Shown here in pieces: positions 53,403 to 63,361 of a stretch of DNA of 64,000 nt. Both the position numbers and the translations under genes were made by a program. Source of the stretch: Cellulomonas xiejunii. GTDB taxonomy: Bacteria; Actinomycetota; Actinomycetes; Actinomycetales; Cellulomonadaceae. The notes under the pieces are model-generated. The model did not search any database. It saw only the letters and a list, made by a program, of their open reading frames with translations, and was not told the origin of the DNA. The stretch lies in contig NZ_CP101987.1 in the NCBI RefSeq assembly GCF_024508315.1, positions 1,674,001-1,738,000 on the forward strand. Direction: 5' to 3'. Every line of letters begins with the position of its first letter. Positions within the stretch are counted from its first letter, which is position 1.

Positions 53403-54481
53403 GAGCCGTCCTCATCTCCGGTGGCATCTCGATGCTCGTGGCGCTGCTCGGCACGCCGCTGTTCATCCGGTTCCTCGTCCGGCGGCAGTACGGGCAGTTC
53501 ATCCGGCAGGACGGGCCGACGGCGCACTTCACCAAGCGCGGGACGCCGACGATGGGTGGGGTCGTCATCATCGGCGCCACGCTCATCGGCTGGGTGTGCG
53601 GCCTGCTGCTGACGGGCACCCCTCCCAGCGCGTCGGCGATGCTCGCGCTGTTCCTCATGACCGGCCTGGGCGTCGTGGGCTTCCTCGACGACTTCATCAA
53701 GATCTCCCGGCAGCGCTCCCTGGGGCTGAGCCCGATGTGGAAGATCGTCGGGCAGGGCGTCGTCGGCGTCACGTTCTCCGTGCTCGCGCTGCAGTTCCCC
53801 AACGAGCAGTTCCGCACGCCGGCTTCGACGCGGATCTCTTTCGTCCGTGACACGAACCTCGACCTGGCGTTCGCCGGCGTGACGGTCGGGCTCGTGCTGT
53901 TCGTCCTGTGGGCGAACTTCCTCATCACGGCGTGGTCGAACGCGGTCAACCTCACCGACGGGCTGGACGGGCTCGCGACGGGCGTGTCGCTCATCGTGTT
54001 CGGCGCGTACGTGCTGGTCGGCGTCTGGCAGAACAACCAGACGTGCCAGTCGATCCTGTCCGCCGGGCCGCGGTGCTACGAGACGCGCGACCCGCTCGAC
54101 CTCGCGGTCGTGGCGGCCGCGATCACCGGTGCGCTGTTCGGGTTCTTGTGGTGGAACGCGAGCCCCGCCAAGATCTTCATGGGCGACACCGGCTCGCTGG
54201 CGCTCGGCGGCGCGCTCGCCGCGCTGACCATCCTCACGCGCACCGAGATCCTCGGGGCGATCATCGGCGGTCTCTTCGTGGTGATCGTCCTGTCGGACGT
54301 CATCCAGATCGGCTTCTTCAAGATGACCGGCAAACGCGTGTTCAAGATGGCACCGCTGCACCACCACTTCGAGCTGTCGGGGTGGGGCGAGGTCACCATC
54401 GTCATCCGGTTCTGGATCATCGCCGGCCTCTTCGTGGCGCTCGGGGTCGGCATCTTCTACGGGGAATGGGTGGCGCAGTAG
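53399..54481 (+). CDS. mraY: Phospho-MurNAc-pentapeptide transferase MraY
   Basis: MraY (360 residues, about ten membrane helices) moves phospho-MurNAc-pentapeptide onto undecaprenyl phosphate to form lipid [32 protein letters not shown] and A-P-L-H-H-H-F-E are all present. The stop TAG is followed immediately by the murD GTG. Confidence 0.97.
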   Translation: MRAVLISGGISMLVALLGTPLFIRFLVRRQYGQFIRQDGPTAHFTKRGTPTMGGVVIIGATLIGWVCGLLLTGTPPSASAMLALFLMTGLGVVGFLDDFIKISRQRSLGLSPMWKIVGQGVVGVTFSVLALQFPNEQFRTPASTRISFVRDTNLDLAFAGVTVGLVLFVLWANFLITAWSNAVNLTDGLDGLATGVSLIVFGAYVLVGVWQNNQTCQSILSAGPRCYETRDPLDLAVVAAAITGALFGFLWWNASPAKIFMGDTGSLALGGALAALTILTRTEILGAIIGGLFVVIVLSDVIQIGFFKMTGKRVFKMAPLHHHFELSGWGEVTIVIRFWIIAGLFVALGVGIFYGEWVAQ

Positions 54482-55957
54482 GTGGACGCACGGTTCGACG
54501 GTCGCACCGTCCTCGTGACCGGCCTCGGGATCTCCGGGCAGGCCGCCGCGCAGGTCCTGCGTGACCGCGGTGCCCGTGTCGTGACGTTCGACGAGCGCGC
54601 GACCGACGCGGACGTCATGGACGCGGCGGCGCTCGTCACCGACGGCCTGGCGGGCGCGGACCTGGTCGTCACGTCCCCCGGCCTGGCGCCCGCGCACCCC
54701 GTGCTGACGGCCGCGCGGGACCGCGGCGTCCCCGTGTGGAGCGAGGTCGAGCTGGCGTGGCAGGTCCGTGTCCCGCGTGACGGTGGGGACGGCCAGCCGG
54801 CACCCTGGCTCGCGGTGACTGGCACCAACGGCAAGACCACCACGGTGGGCATGCTCCAGTCGATCTTGCGGGCGGCCGGACGGCGCACGCTCGCGGTCGG
54901 CAACGTCGGCACCCCGGTCGTCCTGGCCGCGGTCGACCCGGCGCTCGACGTGCTGGCCGTCGAGCTGTCGAGCTTCCAGCTGCACCACACCCACTCGATG
55001 TCGGCGCAGGCGGCGGCCGTGCTCAACGTCGCACCCGACCACCTCGACTGGCACGGGTCCCTCGCGGCGTACGCCGCGGACAAGGGACGTATCTACGAGC
55101 GCGCCCAGGTCGCCTGCGTCTACGACGTGAGCGACCCGGTGACCGAGGGCCTCGTGCGCGAGGCCGACGTCCAGGACGGGTGCGTGGCGGTCGGGTTCAC
55201 GCTCGGCTCGCCGGCAGTCGGTCAGGTGGGCCTCGTCGAGGACGTGCTCGTCGATCGTGGCTTCGCCCGACTGCGGCACACCCACGCCGCAGAGATCGGC
55301 ACGCTCGCCGACCTCGCGCAGCTCGCCGGACCGGGCGGCGTCGTCCCGCCGCACGTCGTGCGCAACGCGCTCGCCGCGGCGGCGCTCGCGCTCGCGCACG
55401 GCGTCGAGCCGGCGCACGTGCGCGACGGGCTGCGGGAGTTCGCCCCCGGCGCGCACCGCATCGTCACCGTGGGACGCCTCGATGACGTGGCCTACGTCGA
55501 CGACTCGAAGGCCACCAACGCGCACGCGGCTGCGGCGTCCCTCGCCGCGTTCGGGCCCGACTCCGTGGTGTGGATCGCCGGCGGGCTGGCCAAGGGCGCA
55601 CAGTTCGACGACCTCGTGCGCACCCGCGAGGACCGCCTGCGCGGCGTCGTGCTCATCGGCACCGACAGGGCGCCGCTGCGCGACGCCCTGGCCCGACACG
55701 CGCCGCACGTCCCGGTGATCGAGGTGGACGCCGGTGAGACTGAGCCCGTGATGACGCGCGCCGTGAACAGCGCGCGCCGGCTCGCGGCCGGCGCGCCGGC
55801 CGGTGTGCCCACCACGGTGCTCCTCGCACCCGCCTGCGCGTCGATGGACCAGTTCACGTCCTATGCGGCACGCGGCGACGCGTTCGCGGCCGCAGTGCGC
55901 GCCCTGGGCGGTACCGACGACGCCGGTCGGGAGCGGCTGCAGGAGGGGCGGCCGTGA
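54482..55957 (+). CDS. murD: UDP-MurNAc-L-Ala D-Glu ligase MurD
   Basis: MurD (491 residues) adds D-glutamate. The first domain opens with V-T-G-L-G-I-S-G, the P-loop is G-T-N-G-K-T-T-T, then E-L-S-S-F-Q-L, N-V-A-P-D-H-L-D-W-H and D-D-S-K-A-T-N. It begins with GTG directly after the mraY stop and overlaps ftsW by 4 bases. Confidence 0.96.
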   Translation: MDARFDGRTVLVTGLGISGQAAAQVLRDRGARVVTFDERATDADVMDAAALVTDGLAGADLVVTSPGLAPAHPVLTAARDRGVPVWSEVELAWQVRVPRDGGDGQPAPWLAVTGTNGKTTTVGMLQSILRAAGRRTLAVGNVGTPVVLAAVDPALDVLAVELSSFQLHHTHSMSAQAAAVLNVAPDHLDWHGSLAAYAADKGRIYERAQVACVYDVSDPVTEGLVREADVQDGCVAVGFTLGSPAVGQVGLVEDVLVDRGFARLRHTHAAEIGTLADLAQLAGPGGVVPPHVVRNALAAAALALAHGVEPAHVRDGLREFAPGAHRIVTVGRLDDVAYVDDSKATNAHAAAASLAAFGPDSVVWIAGGLAKGAQFDDLVRTREDRLRGVVLIGTDRAPLRDALARHAPHVPVIEVDAGETEPVMTRAVNSARRLAAGAPAGVPTTVLLAPACASMDQFTSYAARGDAFAAAVRALGGTDDAGRERLQEGRP

Positions 55958-57222
55958 GCACCGCGGTCGCACGGCCGCGCACGGCGCCCGCCCGGGCGGT
56001 GACGCCTCCGGGTGGCTCGCCCGCGGTACCCGAGGCGTCGGTCCTGGGCACCTGGAACTCCGCGGTGACGAGCTACTACGTGCTCCTGGGCGCCACGCTC
56101 CTGCTCCTGGCCATCGGCCTGGTGATGGTGCTGTCGAGCTCGAGCGTCGAGTCTCTCGCCGCCGGCAACTCGCCGTACGCGGTCTTCCTCAACCAGGCCC
56201 GGTTCGCGCTGATCGGGCTGCCGGTGATGGTGGTGATGTCACGGCTGCCCGTCCGGGTGGTGCGGGCTGCCGCGTGGCCGGCGCTGCTGTTCGCGATCGG
56301 GTTCCAGATGCTGGTGTTCACGCCGCTGGGCGCGGGCGAGGGCGGCAACCGCAACTGGGTCAGGCTCCCGGGGTTCATGGCGCAGCCGTCCGAGGTCATC
56401 AAGGTCGCGCTGGCGATCTGGATCGGCGCGGTGCTGACCCGCAAGCTGTCGCTCGTGCACGAGTGGAAGCACGCGTTCGTGCCCGTCATCCCCGTCGCGG
56501 GCGTGGCGATCGGCGTGGTGCTGCTTGGCCACGACCTGGGGACGGCCATGGTGATGTGCCTGCTGGTGGCCGGGGCGATGTTCGTCGCGGGCGTGCCCCT
56601 GCGCATCCTCGGCGTGGCCGGGGCCCTGGCGGCCGGTGGCGTCGCGCTGCTCGTCGTGGGCAGCGAGAACCGCGTCAACCGGATCATGTCGCTGCTGTCG
56701 TCGTCCGAGTGCGACGTGCAGAACGAGTGCTACCAGAGCCTGCATGCCGGGTACGGCCTGGCGACGGGAGGCTGGACGGGCGTGGGCCTGGGCCAGAGCG
56801 CCGAGAAGTGGTCGTACCTGCCGGCCGCTCACAACGACTTCATCTACGCCATCCTGGGAGAGGAGCTCGGTCTCGTGGGCACCCTGCTCGTGCTGGGTCT
56901 GTTCGCGCTGCTCGCCTTCGCGATGGTGCGCGTGATGCGCCGGCACCCGGACCCGTTCGTCAAGATCACGACCGCCGCGATCTTCGCGTGGATCATCGGG
57001 CAGGCGATCGTCAACATCGCCGTCGTGATCGGGCTCGCACCCGTCATCGGGGTGCCGCTGCCGCTGGTCTCGGCGGGTGGCTCGGCGCTCATCATGACGA
57101 TGGCGGCGCTCGGGCTGCTGCTGTCCTTCGCGCGCACCGAGCCGGGTGCGGCCGAGGCGCTCGCCGCACGGGCGTCGGTCGTGCGCCGCTCGCTCGCCGT
57201 GATCGGACGGGCCCGTGGCTGA
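55954..57222 (+). CDS. ftsW: Septal glycosyltransferase FtsW
   Basis: FtsW (422 residues, SEDS family, ten helices) polymerises lipid II at the septum with FtsI. Q-P-S-E-V-I-K, H-D-L-G-T-A, W-S-Y-L-P-A-A-H-N-D-F-I-Y-A and the P-L-V-S-A-G-G-S motif are present. The first 40 residues form a cytoplasmic disordered head. The end overlaps murG by 8 bases. Confidence 0.96.
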   Translation: MSTAVARPRTAPARAVTPPGGSPAVPEASVLGTWNSAVTSYYVLLGATLLLLAIGLVMVLSSSSVESLAAGNSPYAVFLNQARFALIGLPVMVVMSRLPVRVVRAAAWPALLFAIGFQMLVFTPLGAGEGGNRNWVRLPGFMAQPSEVIKVALAIWIGAVLTRKLSLVHEWKHAFVPVIPVAGVAIGVVLLGHDLGTAMVMCLLVAGAMFVAGVPLRILGVAGALAAGGVALLVVGSENRVNRIMSLLSSSECDVQNECYQSLHAGYGLATGGWTGVGLGQSAEKWSYLPAAHNDFIYAILGEELGLVGTLLVLGLFALLAFAMVRVMRRHPDPFVKITTAAIFAWIIGQAIVNIAVVIGLAPVIGVPLPLVSAGGSALIMTMAALGLLLSFARTEPGAAEALAARASVVRRSLAVIGRARG

Positions 57223-59911
57223 CGCGACCTCCGTGCTCCTGGCCGGCGGCGGGACGGCCGGCCACGTCAACCCGCTGCTCGCGGTCGCCGACGAGCTCCG
57301 CCGGCGCCACCCGCACGGCACGTTCGCGGTCCTCGGCACCGCCGAAGGGCTCGAGGCGCGGCTCGTGCCCGAGCACGGCTACGACCTGGCCGTCGTGCCG
57401 CGCGTGCCGCTGCCGCGCCGCCCCACGCCCGACTGGCTGCGGCTGCCGGGGCGGCTGCGTGCGGCCGTGAGCGCCGCCGAGGACGCGATCGAGGCGATCG
57501 ACGCCCAGGTCGTCGTCGGGTTCGGCGGCTACGTCGCGACCCCGGCGTACCTGGCGGCGCGCCGCCGGGGCGTCCCCGTGGTCGTGCACGAGCAGAACGC
57601 ACGCCCGGGGCTGGCGAACCGGGTCGGCGCGCGGTGGGCCGCTGCCGTCGCTGTGACCTTCGAGGGCACCGCGCTGCCGCACGCCCAGGTGACGGGCCTG
57701 CCGCTGCGGACCGCCGTGCAGGAGCTGCTGGTCGCGCGCGCGTCGGACCCGGCCGCGACGCGGCTCGCGGGCGCACGCGCGCTGGGGCTGGACGCGAGCC
57801 TGCCGACGCTGCTCGTCACGGGCGGGTCGCTGGGCGCCGTCAGCGTCAACCGTGCGGTGTCGGGCGCCGCGGCCGAGCTGCTCGCCACCGGCGCGCAGGT
57901 GCTCCACCTCACGGGCCGCGGCAAGGCGGACGACGTCCACGCGGCGCTCGCCGGCGTGCCGGGCGCCGAGCGGTACCACGTCGTCGAGTACCTGACCGCC
58001 ATGGACCGCGCGCTCGCGGTCGCCGACGTCGTCGTGGGTCGCTCCGGCGCGGGCACCGTCTGCGAGCTGGCGGCCCTCGGGATCCCCGCCGTCTACGTCC
58101 CGCTGCCCATCGGCAACGGTGAGCAGCGGCTGAACGCGGCCGGCGTCGTCGCCGCCGGCGGGGGGATCCTCGTCGAGGACCGCGACCTGACACCGGACTG
58201 GGTGCGCGCGCACGTCCCGGTCCTGCTCGGCACGGGTGACGCCGCGGCGACCCGGGCGCGCATGGGTGAGGCCGCGGCCGGTGTCGGGGTGCGCGACGGA
58301 GCCGCCCGGGTCGCGACGCTCGTCGAGGCGCAGCTGCCGGCGCGCGTCCGTGCGGCCGCGCCGCCCCGGCCGTCCGTGACGGCGCACGCGCCGGCCGTCG
58401 CCGACCCGGGGGAGCGCGGTCCGGTGGCGCTGGCCGACCTCGGCCGCGTGCACCTCGTGGGCGTCGGTGGCGCCGGGATGTCGGCCGTCGCACCGCTGCT
58501 GGCCGCGCGCGGCCTGCGGGTCAGCGGGTCGGACGCCCACGACGGCCCCGCGCTCGCCGGCCTGCGTGCCGCGGGCGTCGAGGTCCAGGTCGGGCACGCC
58601 GCGGACCACGTCGAGGACGTCGACTGCCTCGTCGTCTCGTCCGCCGTCCGGGCCACGAACCCCGAGGTGGCCCGTGCGCGTGAGCGGGGCATCCCGGTGC
58701 TGCACCGCTCGGAGGCGCTGGCGGCGCTCATGGCGGACCGCGACGCTGTCGCCGTCGCCGGCGCGCACGGCAAGACCACGACGTCCGGGATGGTGGCGGC
58801 CGCGCTGGTCCACGCAGGGACGGACCCGTCCTTCGCGATCGGCGGCGTCGTGCGCGCGACGGGCGGCACGCTGGGTGGTTGGCGGCACGGGGAGGGTCCG
58901 TTCGTCGCGGAGGCCGACGAGTCCGACGGGTCGTTCCTCGCGTACGAGCCGCTGGTGGCCGTCGTGACCAACGTCGAGCCGGACCACCTGGACCACTACG
59001 GCACGCAGGAGCGCTTCGAGGCCGCCTTCGAGCGGTTCGCGGACCGGGTCCGTGACGGCGGGCTGCTCGTCGCCTGCGCCGACGACCCCGGTGCGGTGCG
59101 GCTCGTCCAGGCGGCGCGGGACCGGCTCGCGGCGCGCGGCGTGGCGGTGCGTACGTACGGCGTCACGCCGGACGCCGACGTCCACGTGGGCGAGAGCACG
59201 CGGACCGCGGACGGACGCTGGCAGGTCGTCCTGACGCCCCGCGACGAGGCGCCGGTCATGCTCCGGCTGCAGGTCGCGGGCGCCCACAACGCCCTGGACG
59301 CGGCGGCGGCGTGGTGTGCGCTGCGGCGTCTCGGCGTGAGCAGCGAGGAGGCCGCCGCCGGGCTCGACGACTTCGTCGGCACCGGACGACGGTTCGAGGA
59401 CCGCGGGACGGCCGGCGGCGTCCGCGTGGTCGACGACTACGCGCACCACCCGACGGAGGTCGCGGCGCTCCTGCGCGCCGCGCGGCAGGTCGTCGTCGAC
59501 GGTCGCGTCCTCGCCCTGTTCCAGCCCCACCTGTTCTCGCGGACCCGCACCTTCGCCCGCGAGTTCGGCGAGGCGTTCGACCTCGCCGACGCGGTCGTCG
59601 TGACCGACGTGTACGCGGCTCGGGAGGACCCCGACCCGTCCGTGACGGGTGCGCTCGTCGCCGACCACGTCCCCACGCCGGGCAAGGCCGTGTTCGTCCC
59701 GGACCGGGTGGCGGCTGCCCGCGCGGTCGCCGCGCTGGCGCGGCCCGGTGACCTGCTGCTGACGGTGGGTGCGGGTGACGTGACGGAGCTCGCGGACGTC
59801 GTGCTCGACGAGCTCGCGTCCCGCGACGCCGGGCTCCAGGCCCCGGGCGGCCCGGAAGCACCGCACGCCGGGGCGGCGGTGTCCGAGCACCCGGGCGGTG
59901 CGCGGCCGTGA
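57215..59911 (+). CDS. murG-murC: Fused MurG-MurC: lipid II synthase + UDP-MurNAc L-Ala ligase
   Basis: One uninterrupted 898-residue frame carries two complete enzymes. Residues 1 to about 372 are MurG, which adds GlcNAc to lipid I: G-G-G-T-A-G-H-V-N-P (10-19), H-E-Q-N-A-R-P-G-L-A-N, and G-R-S-G-A-G-T-V-C-E-L-A followed by the N-G-E-Q-x-x-N-A sugar-nucleotide loop. Residues about 400-885 are MurC, which adds L-Ala to UDP-MurNAc: H-L-V-G-V-G-G-A-G-M-S, P-loop G-A-H-G-K-T-T-T at 516, E-A-D-E-S-D-G-S, N-V-E-P-D-H-L-D and D-D-Y-A-H-H-P-T-E. The linker (about 373-399) is Ala/Pro/Arg-rich. An internal GTG (58376, V388) set in a GTGA could be the ancestral murC start. The stop overlaps ftsQ. A one-base indel or sequencing error in the linker could mimic a fusion. 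Confidence 0.9.
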   Translation: MADATSVLLAGGGTAGHVNPLLAVADELRRRHPHGTFAVLGTAEGLEARLVPEHGYDLAVVPRVPLPRRPTPDWLRLPGRLRAAVSAAEDAIEAIDAQVVVGFGGYVATPAYLAARRRGVPVVVHEQNARPGLANRVGARWAAAVAVTFEGTALPHAQVTGLPLRTAVQELLVARASDPAATRLAGARALGLDASLPTLLVTGGSLGAVSVNRAVSGAAAELLATGAQVLHLTGRGKADDVHAALAGVPGAERYHVVEYLTAMDRALAVADVVVGRSGAGTVCELAALGIPAVYVPLPIGNGEQRLNAAGVVAAGGGILVEDRDLTPDWVRAHVPVLLGTGDAAATRARMGEAAAGVGVRDGAARVATLVEAQLPARVRAAAPPRPSVTAHAPAVADPGERGPVALADLGRVHLVGVGGAGMSAVAPLLAARGLRVSGSDAHDGPALAGLRAAGVEVQVGHAADHVEDVDCLVVSSAVRATNPEVARARERGIPVLHRSEALAALMADRDAVAVAGAHGKTTTSGMVAAALVHAGTDPSFAIGGVVRATGGTLGGWRHGEGPFVAEADESDGSFLAYEPLVAVVTNVEPDHLDHYGTQERFEAAFERFADRVRDGGLLVACADDPGAVRLVQAARDRLAARGVAVRTYGVTPDADVHVGESTRTADGRWQVVLTPRDEAPVMLRLQVAGAHNALDAAAAWCALRRLGVSSEEAAAGLDDFVGTGRRFEDRGTAGGVRVVDDYAHHPTEVAALLRAARQVVVDGRVLALFQPHLFSRTRTFAREFGEAFDLADAVVVTDVYAAREDPDPSVTGALVADHVPTPGKAVFVPDRVAAARAVAALARPGDLLLTVGAGDVTELADVVLDELASRDAGLQAPGGPEAPHAGAAVSEHPGGARP

Positions 59912-61044
59912 GCCCGCAGCGTCCACCGGCCCCGCGCCCGGGACGCCCGTCGCCCGCCGCACGCCCGGTCCCGCCACGTCGCGCGGCGACCCGCCGGCCC
60001 GCTGCCACCCCGGAGGCGACACCGCCGACCGCACCGGATGACGTCGACGGCCGCGCTGCTCGCGCGGCCGTCCCGCGTGCCGCCGTCCCGCGCACGGCGG
60101 CGGGCACGGCCCGCGCCGAGAGCGCGCCCCCGGCGACGCCGCGCCGGGCCGGGGAGCGCCGCGACGGCGCCGCGGCCACCGCGTCGCCCGGCGTCAGACC
60201 ACCGGTTTCGTCCGCGTCGCCCCCGCCCGCGACGGGGCCGACGCGCACGGTGACGACGTACACCGTCGGCCGGTTCTCGGGGCCCGTCCGTCCGGCGGTC
60301 GTGTCGACGACCTCGCGCGAGCGGTTCGCGGAGCGCGCCAGGGCACGCCGCAACCTGGCACGTCGTCAGGTGGTCGGGTCCGCGGCGGCGGTCGTGGGCG
60401 TCGGTGCCCTCGGCTGGCTGCTGCTGGTCTCACCGGTCCTGGCGCTGGACCCGACCCAGGTCGAGGTCAGCGGCGCGGGCACGGTCGTGGCGGTCGACCA
60501 GGTGCTCGCGGTCGTTGCGGACCGCTCGGGGACGCCGCTGCCGCGGCTGGACACGGTCCGGCTGCGGGACGAGGTGCTCGAGGTGCCGGGCGTGCGTGAG
60601 GCGCGCGTGGTCCGCGACTGGCCGCACGGGCTGGCGGTCCAGCTGGTGTCCCGCGAGCCGGTGGCGGCCGTGCCTGAGGAAGCGCCGGACGCCGGGCTCG
60701 TGCTGCTGGACGAGGAGGGCGTCCAGGTGGGTCGTGCGGACGTGGCTCCGGACGGCCTGCCGGTGGTCGACGTCCCGCTCGGGGACCAGCGGACGCTGGC
60801 GGCGGTGCTGAGCGTGCTGGAGCAGCTGCCCGTGGACCTGCTGGCACAGGTGGGGTCGGTGGCGGCCCGCACGCAGGACACCGTCACGATGCAGCTGCGT
60901 GACGGCGGGGCCCGGATCGACTGGGGGAGCGCAGACGAGACGCCGCTGAAGATCGCGGTCCTCACGGCCCTGCGCTCGGCGCCGGAGGCCGCCGGGGCGA
61001 CCGTCTTCGACGTGTCGGCCCCGCGGATGCCCATCACCCGGTGA
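59908..61044 (+). CDS. ftsQ: Cell-division protein FtsQ
   Basis: FtsQ (378 residues) links divisome assembly. A disordered Pro/Ala/Arg cytoplasmic head of about 150 residues precedes the membrane helix (about 153-175). The outer POTRA domain (L-D-P-T-Q-V-E-V-S-G-A through A-R-V-V-R-D-W-P-H-G-L-A-V) and the beta domain (R-E-P-V-A-A-V) follow. The head is unusually long compared with E. coli but common in actinobacteria. The GTG overlaps the preceding stop. Confidence 0.93.
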   Translation: MSPQRPPAPRPGRPSPAARPVPPRRAATRRPAATPEATPPTAPDDVDGRAARAAVPRAAVPRTAAGTARAESAPPATPRRAGERRDGAAATASPGVRPPVSSASPPPATGPTRTVTTYTVGRFSGPVRPAVVSTTSRERFAERARARRNLARRQVVGSAAAVVGVGALGWLLLVSPVLALDPTQVEVSGAGTVVAVDQVLAVVADRSGTPLPRLDTVRLRDEVLEVPGVREARVVRDWPHGLAVQLVSREPVAAVPEEAPDAGLVLLDEEGVQVGRADVAPDGLPVVDVPLGDQRTLAAVLSVLEQLPVDLLAQVGSVAARTQDTVTMQLRDGGARIDWGSADETPLKIAVLTALRSAPEAAGATVFDVSAPRMPITR

Positions 61045-61115
61045 GCGTCGCCCCGTCCGACGACGCGGCCTGGCGCAGGTCGGCAGGACGAACCGACGAC
61101 ACGCGGGGGCGGTCG

Positions 61116-61144
61116 TTGATCCGGCGGCGGACGCGACCTAGCGT
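61116..61144 (+). promoter_or_regulatory. Candidate ftsZ promoter
   Basis: -35 TTGATC (61116-61121), a 17-base spacer and -10 TAGCGT (61139-61144). This lies 140 bases before ftsZ, in the only substantial gap of the lower dcw cluster. Confidence 0.6.
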
Positions 61145-61176
61145 CACGACTCGACAGCACATCTGACATAACTCTA

Positions 61177-61193
61177 ACCCTCAACTTGAGGGT
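61177..61193. promoter_or_regulatory. 17-base palindrome upstream of ftsZ
   Basis: ACCCTCAA-C-TTGAGGGT is a perfect palindrome around one central base, within an AT-richer patch (61163-61200). It would fall in the leader of a transcript from the 61116 promoter. It could be an operator or a small hairpin. I cannot name the factor. Confidence 0.55.
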
Positions 61194-61283
61194 GAAGGTT
61201 CACCAGCACGACCCGCGTCCTGCGTGTCGGGACGAGCACCAGCGGCCCGGCACGCCGCGACCCGCGAACGAGAGGCACCCACC

Positions 61284-62564
61284 GTGGCAGCTCCGCAGAA
61301 CTACCTGGCGGTCATCAAGGTCGTCGGCATCGGCGGGGGCGGCGTGAACGCCGTGAACCGCATGATCGAGGTCGGCCTCAAGGGTGTCGAGTTCATCGCC
61401 GTCAACACCGACGCCCAGGCCCTGCTCATGTCGGACGCCGACGTCAAGCTCGACGTCGGCCGGGAGCTGACGCGCGGGCTCGGCGCCGGTGCCGACCCCG
61501 AGGTCGGCAAGAGGGCCGCCGAGGACCACTCCGAGGAGATCGAGGACGTCCTGCGGGGCGCCGACATGGTCTTCGTCACCGCCGGCGAGGGTGGCGGCAC
61601 CGGCACGGGTGGCGCCCCGGTCGTCGCGCGGATCGCCCGCTCGCTCGGGGCCCTGACCATCGGTGTCGTGACGCGGCCCTTCACGTTCGAGGGCCGCCGG
61701 CGCTCCGTCCAGGCCGACGCGGGCATCGACGCGCTGCGCGCCGAGGTCGACACGCTCATCGTGATCCCGAACGACCGGCTGCTGTCGATCTCGGACCGGT
61801 CGGTCTCGGTCCTCGACGCGTTCCACTCGGCGGACCAGGTGCTGCTGTCCGGCGTCCAGGGCATCACCGACCTGATCACGACCCCCGGCCTCATCAACCT
61901 CGACTTCGCCGACGTGAAGTCGGTGATGCAGGGCGCGGGGTCGGCCCTCATGGGCATCGGCTTCGCACGCGGCGAGGACCGTGCGGTCCAGGCGGCCGAG
62001 ATGGCGATCTCGTCGCCGCTGCTCGAGGCGAGCATCGACGGCGCGCACGGCGTCCTGCTGTCGATCCAGGGCGGGTCCGACCTGGGTCTGTTCGAGATCA
62101 ACGAGGCCGCGCGCCTCGTGCAGGAGGCCGCGCACGCCGAGGCCAACATCATCTTCGGTGCGGTCATCGACGACGCGCTCGGCGACGAGGTCCGGGTCAC
62201 GGTCATCGCCGCCGGATTCGACAACGGCGGTCCGGTGGTCCGTCGGGACGCGCGCGCGCTCGGCCAGGTGAGCGGGGCGACGGCTCGCCAGGTGCCCGCG
62301 GTGGCGCCCGTGACGGCCCTGCCGAGCGCCTCCTCGGTGCCCACGCCGCGTCCGGTCCACGCCCCTGACGAGGACCTGGTCCCCGTGGGTACGGTCCGCA
62401 CCGCCGGTCGCCCGGGGGAGGCCCCGCGTCCCGAGGTGCCGGCGTTCCTCTCCTCGCAGGGCGAGCCCGCCCCCGCCACCGGACCGCTCGAGGTGCCGCG
62501 GGTGCTCGCCGAGGAGACCCGGCGCGACCGTGACGAGCTCGACGTGCCGGACTTCCTCAAGTAG
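61284..62564 (+). CDS. ftsZ: Cell-division GTPase FtsZ
   Basis: FtsZ (426 residues) forms the Z-ring. The tubulin signature G-G-G-T-G-T-G begins at residue 103. N-T-D-A-Q-A-L is near the front and N-L-D-F-A-D-V is the T7 loop. A disordered linker (about 320-405) leads to the C-terminal peptide [10 protein letters not shown], which binds SepF and other partners. The GTG at 61284 follows GAGAGG. It has its own promoter region. Confidence 0.98.
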   Translation: MAAPQNYLAVIKVVGIGGGGVNAVNRMIEVGLKGVEFIAVNTDAQALLMSDADVKLDVGRELTRGLGAGADPEVGKRAAEDHSEEIEDVLRGADMVFVTAGEGGGTGTGGAPVVARIARSLGALTIGVVTRPFTFEGRRRSVQADAGIDALRAEVDTLIVIPNDRLLSISDRSVSVLDAFHSADQVLLSGVQGITDLITTPGLINLDFADVKSVMQGAGSALMGIGFARGEDRAVQAAEMAISSPLLEASIDGAHGVLLSIQGGSDLGLFEINEAARLVQEAAHAEANIIFGAVIDDALGDEVRVTVIAAGFDNGGPVVRRDARALGQVSGATARQVPAVAPVTALPSASSVPTPRPVHAPDEDLVPVGTVRTAGRPGEAPRPEVPAFLSSQGEPAPATGPLEVPRVLAEETRRDRDELDVPDFLK

Positions 62565-62569
62565 GACGC

Positions 62570-63361
62570 GTGCAGGAGCGCCCGGGGCCGCTCGACGACG
62601 TTCCTCTCCACGTCGTCGGGCTCGGCCCCGGCGTGCTCGCGGGGTTCACGTCCCGTGCGGGTGGGACCTCCGTGGGGCCGTGGCGCGGTCTCGACCTCGG
62701 CCTGCAGGTGGGTGACGACCCGGACGCGGTGACGGCGCACCGGCGTGCGCTCGAGCACCGCGTGGGTGTGCGGGTCGTGTTCGCGACGCAGGTCCACGGT
62801 GCCCGTGTGGTGCGGGTCCCGCAGGAGGTGGTCGACGGCACACGGGCGGACGGCCTCGTGACACGGTCGGCCGACGTCGCGGTCGCGGTGTACGTCGCGG
62901 ACTGCGCACCCGTCCTGCTCGCCGACCCCGTCGCGCGCGTCGTCGCAGCCGCGCACGCGGGACGCCAGGGCCTGGTCGCCGGCGTGCTGCAGGCCACGGT
63001 CGACGCGATGGTGCGTGACGGCGCCGACCCGGCACGCGTCGCCGCAGCGATCGGGCCGTGCATCGCGGGTACGTCCTACGAGGTCCCGGCGGCGATGCGT
63101 GACGAGGTCGCCGCCGTCGTGCCCGAGGCCGCGTGCCTCACCCCGGCAGGGACGCCCGCGGTCGACCTCGCCGCCGGCGTGCGCGCCGTCCTCCTGCGCT
63201 GCGGGCTCGCGCCGTCCGCGGTCCACGTGGACGGGCGTGACACGTACCGCGACGCCGCGCTCTACTCGCACCGGCGCGCGGTGCACGACGGGATCGGTGC
63301 GACCGGCCGGTTCGCCGGGGTCGTGCGGCTGCTCGACACCCCGGGCGTGGCGAGCGGGTGA
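62570..63361 (+). CDS. pgeF: Peptidoglycan editing factor PgeF (laccase-domain, YfiH/YlmD)
   Basis: The 263-residue protein belongs to the DUF152/laccase-domain family. Metal-site residues are seen in T-Q-V-H-G-A-R-V, A-D-C-A-P-V-L-L and A-A-A-H-A-G-R-Q-G-L, with G-P-C-I near residue 163. In E. coli PgeF removes wrongly built UDP-MurNAc-L-Ser before it enters the wall, and relatives also show purine nucleoside phosphorylase activity. It starts 5 bases after the ftsZ stop, so the two are cotranscribed. Confidence 0.9.
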   Translation: MQERPGPLDDVPLHVVGLGPGVLAGFTSRAGGTSVGPWRGLDLGLQVGDDPDAVTAHRRALEHRVGVRVVFATQVHGARVVRVPQEVVDGTRADGLVTRSADVAVAVYVADCAPVLLADPVARVVAAAHAGRQGLVAGVLQATVDAMVRDGADPARVAAAIGPCIAGTSYEVPAAMRDEVAAVVPEAACLTPAGTPAVDLAAGVRAVLLRCGLAPSAVHVDGRDTYRDAALYSHRRAVHDGIGATGRFAGVVRLLDTPGVASG

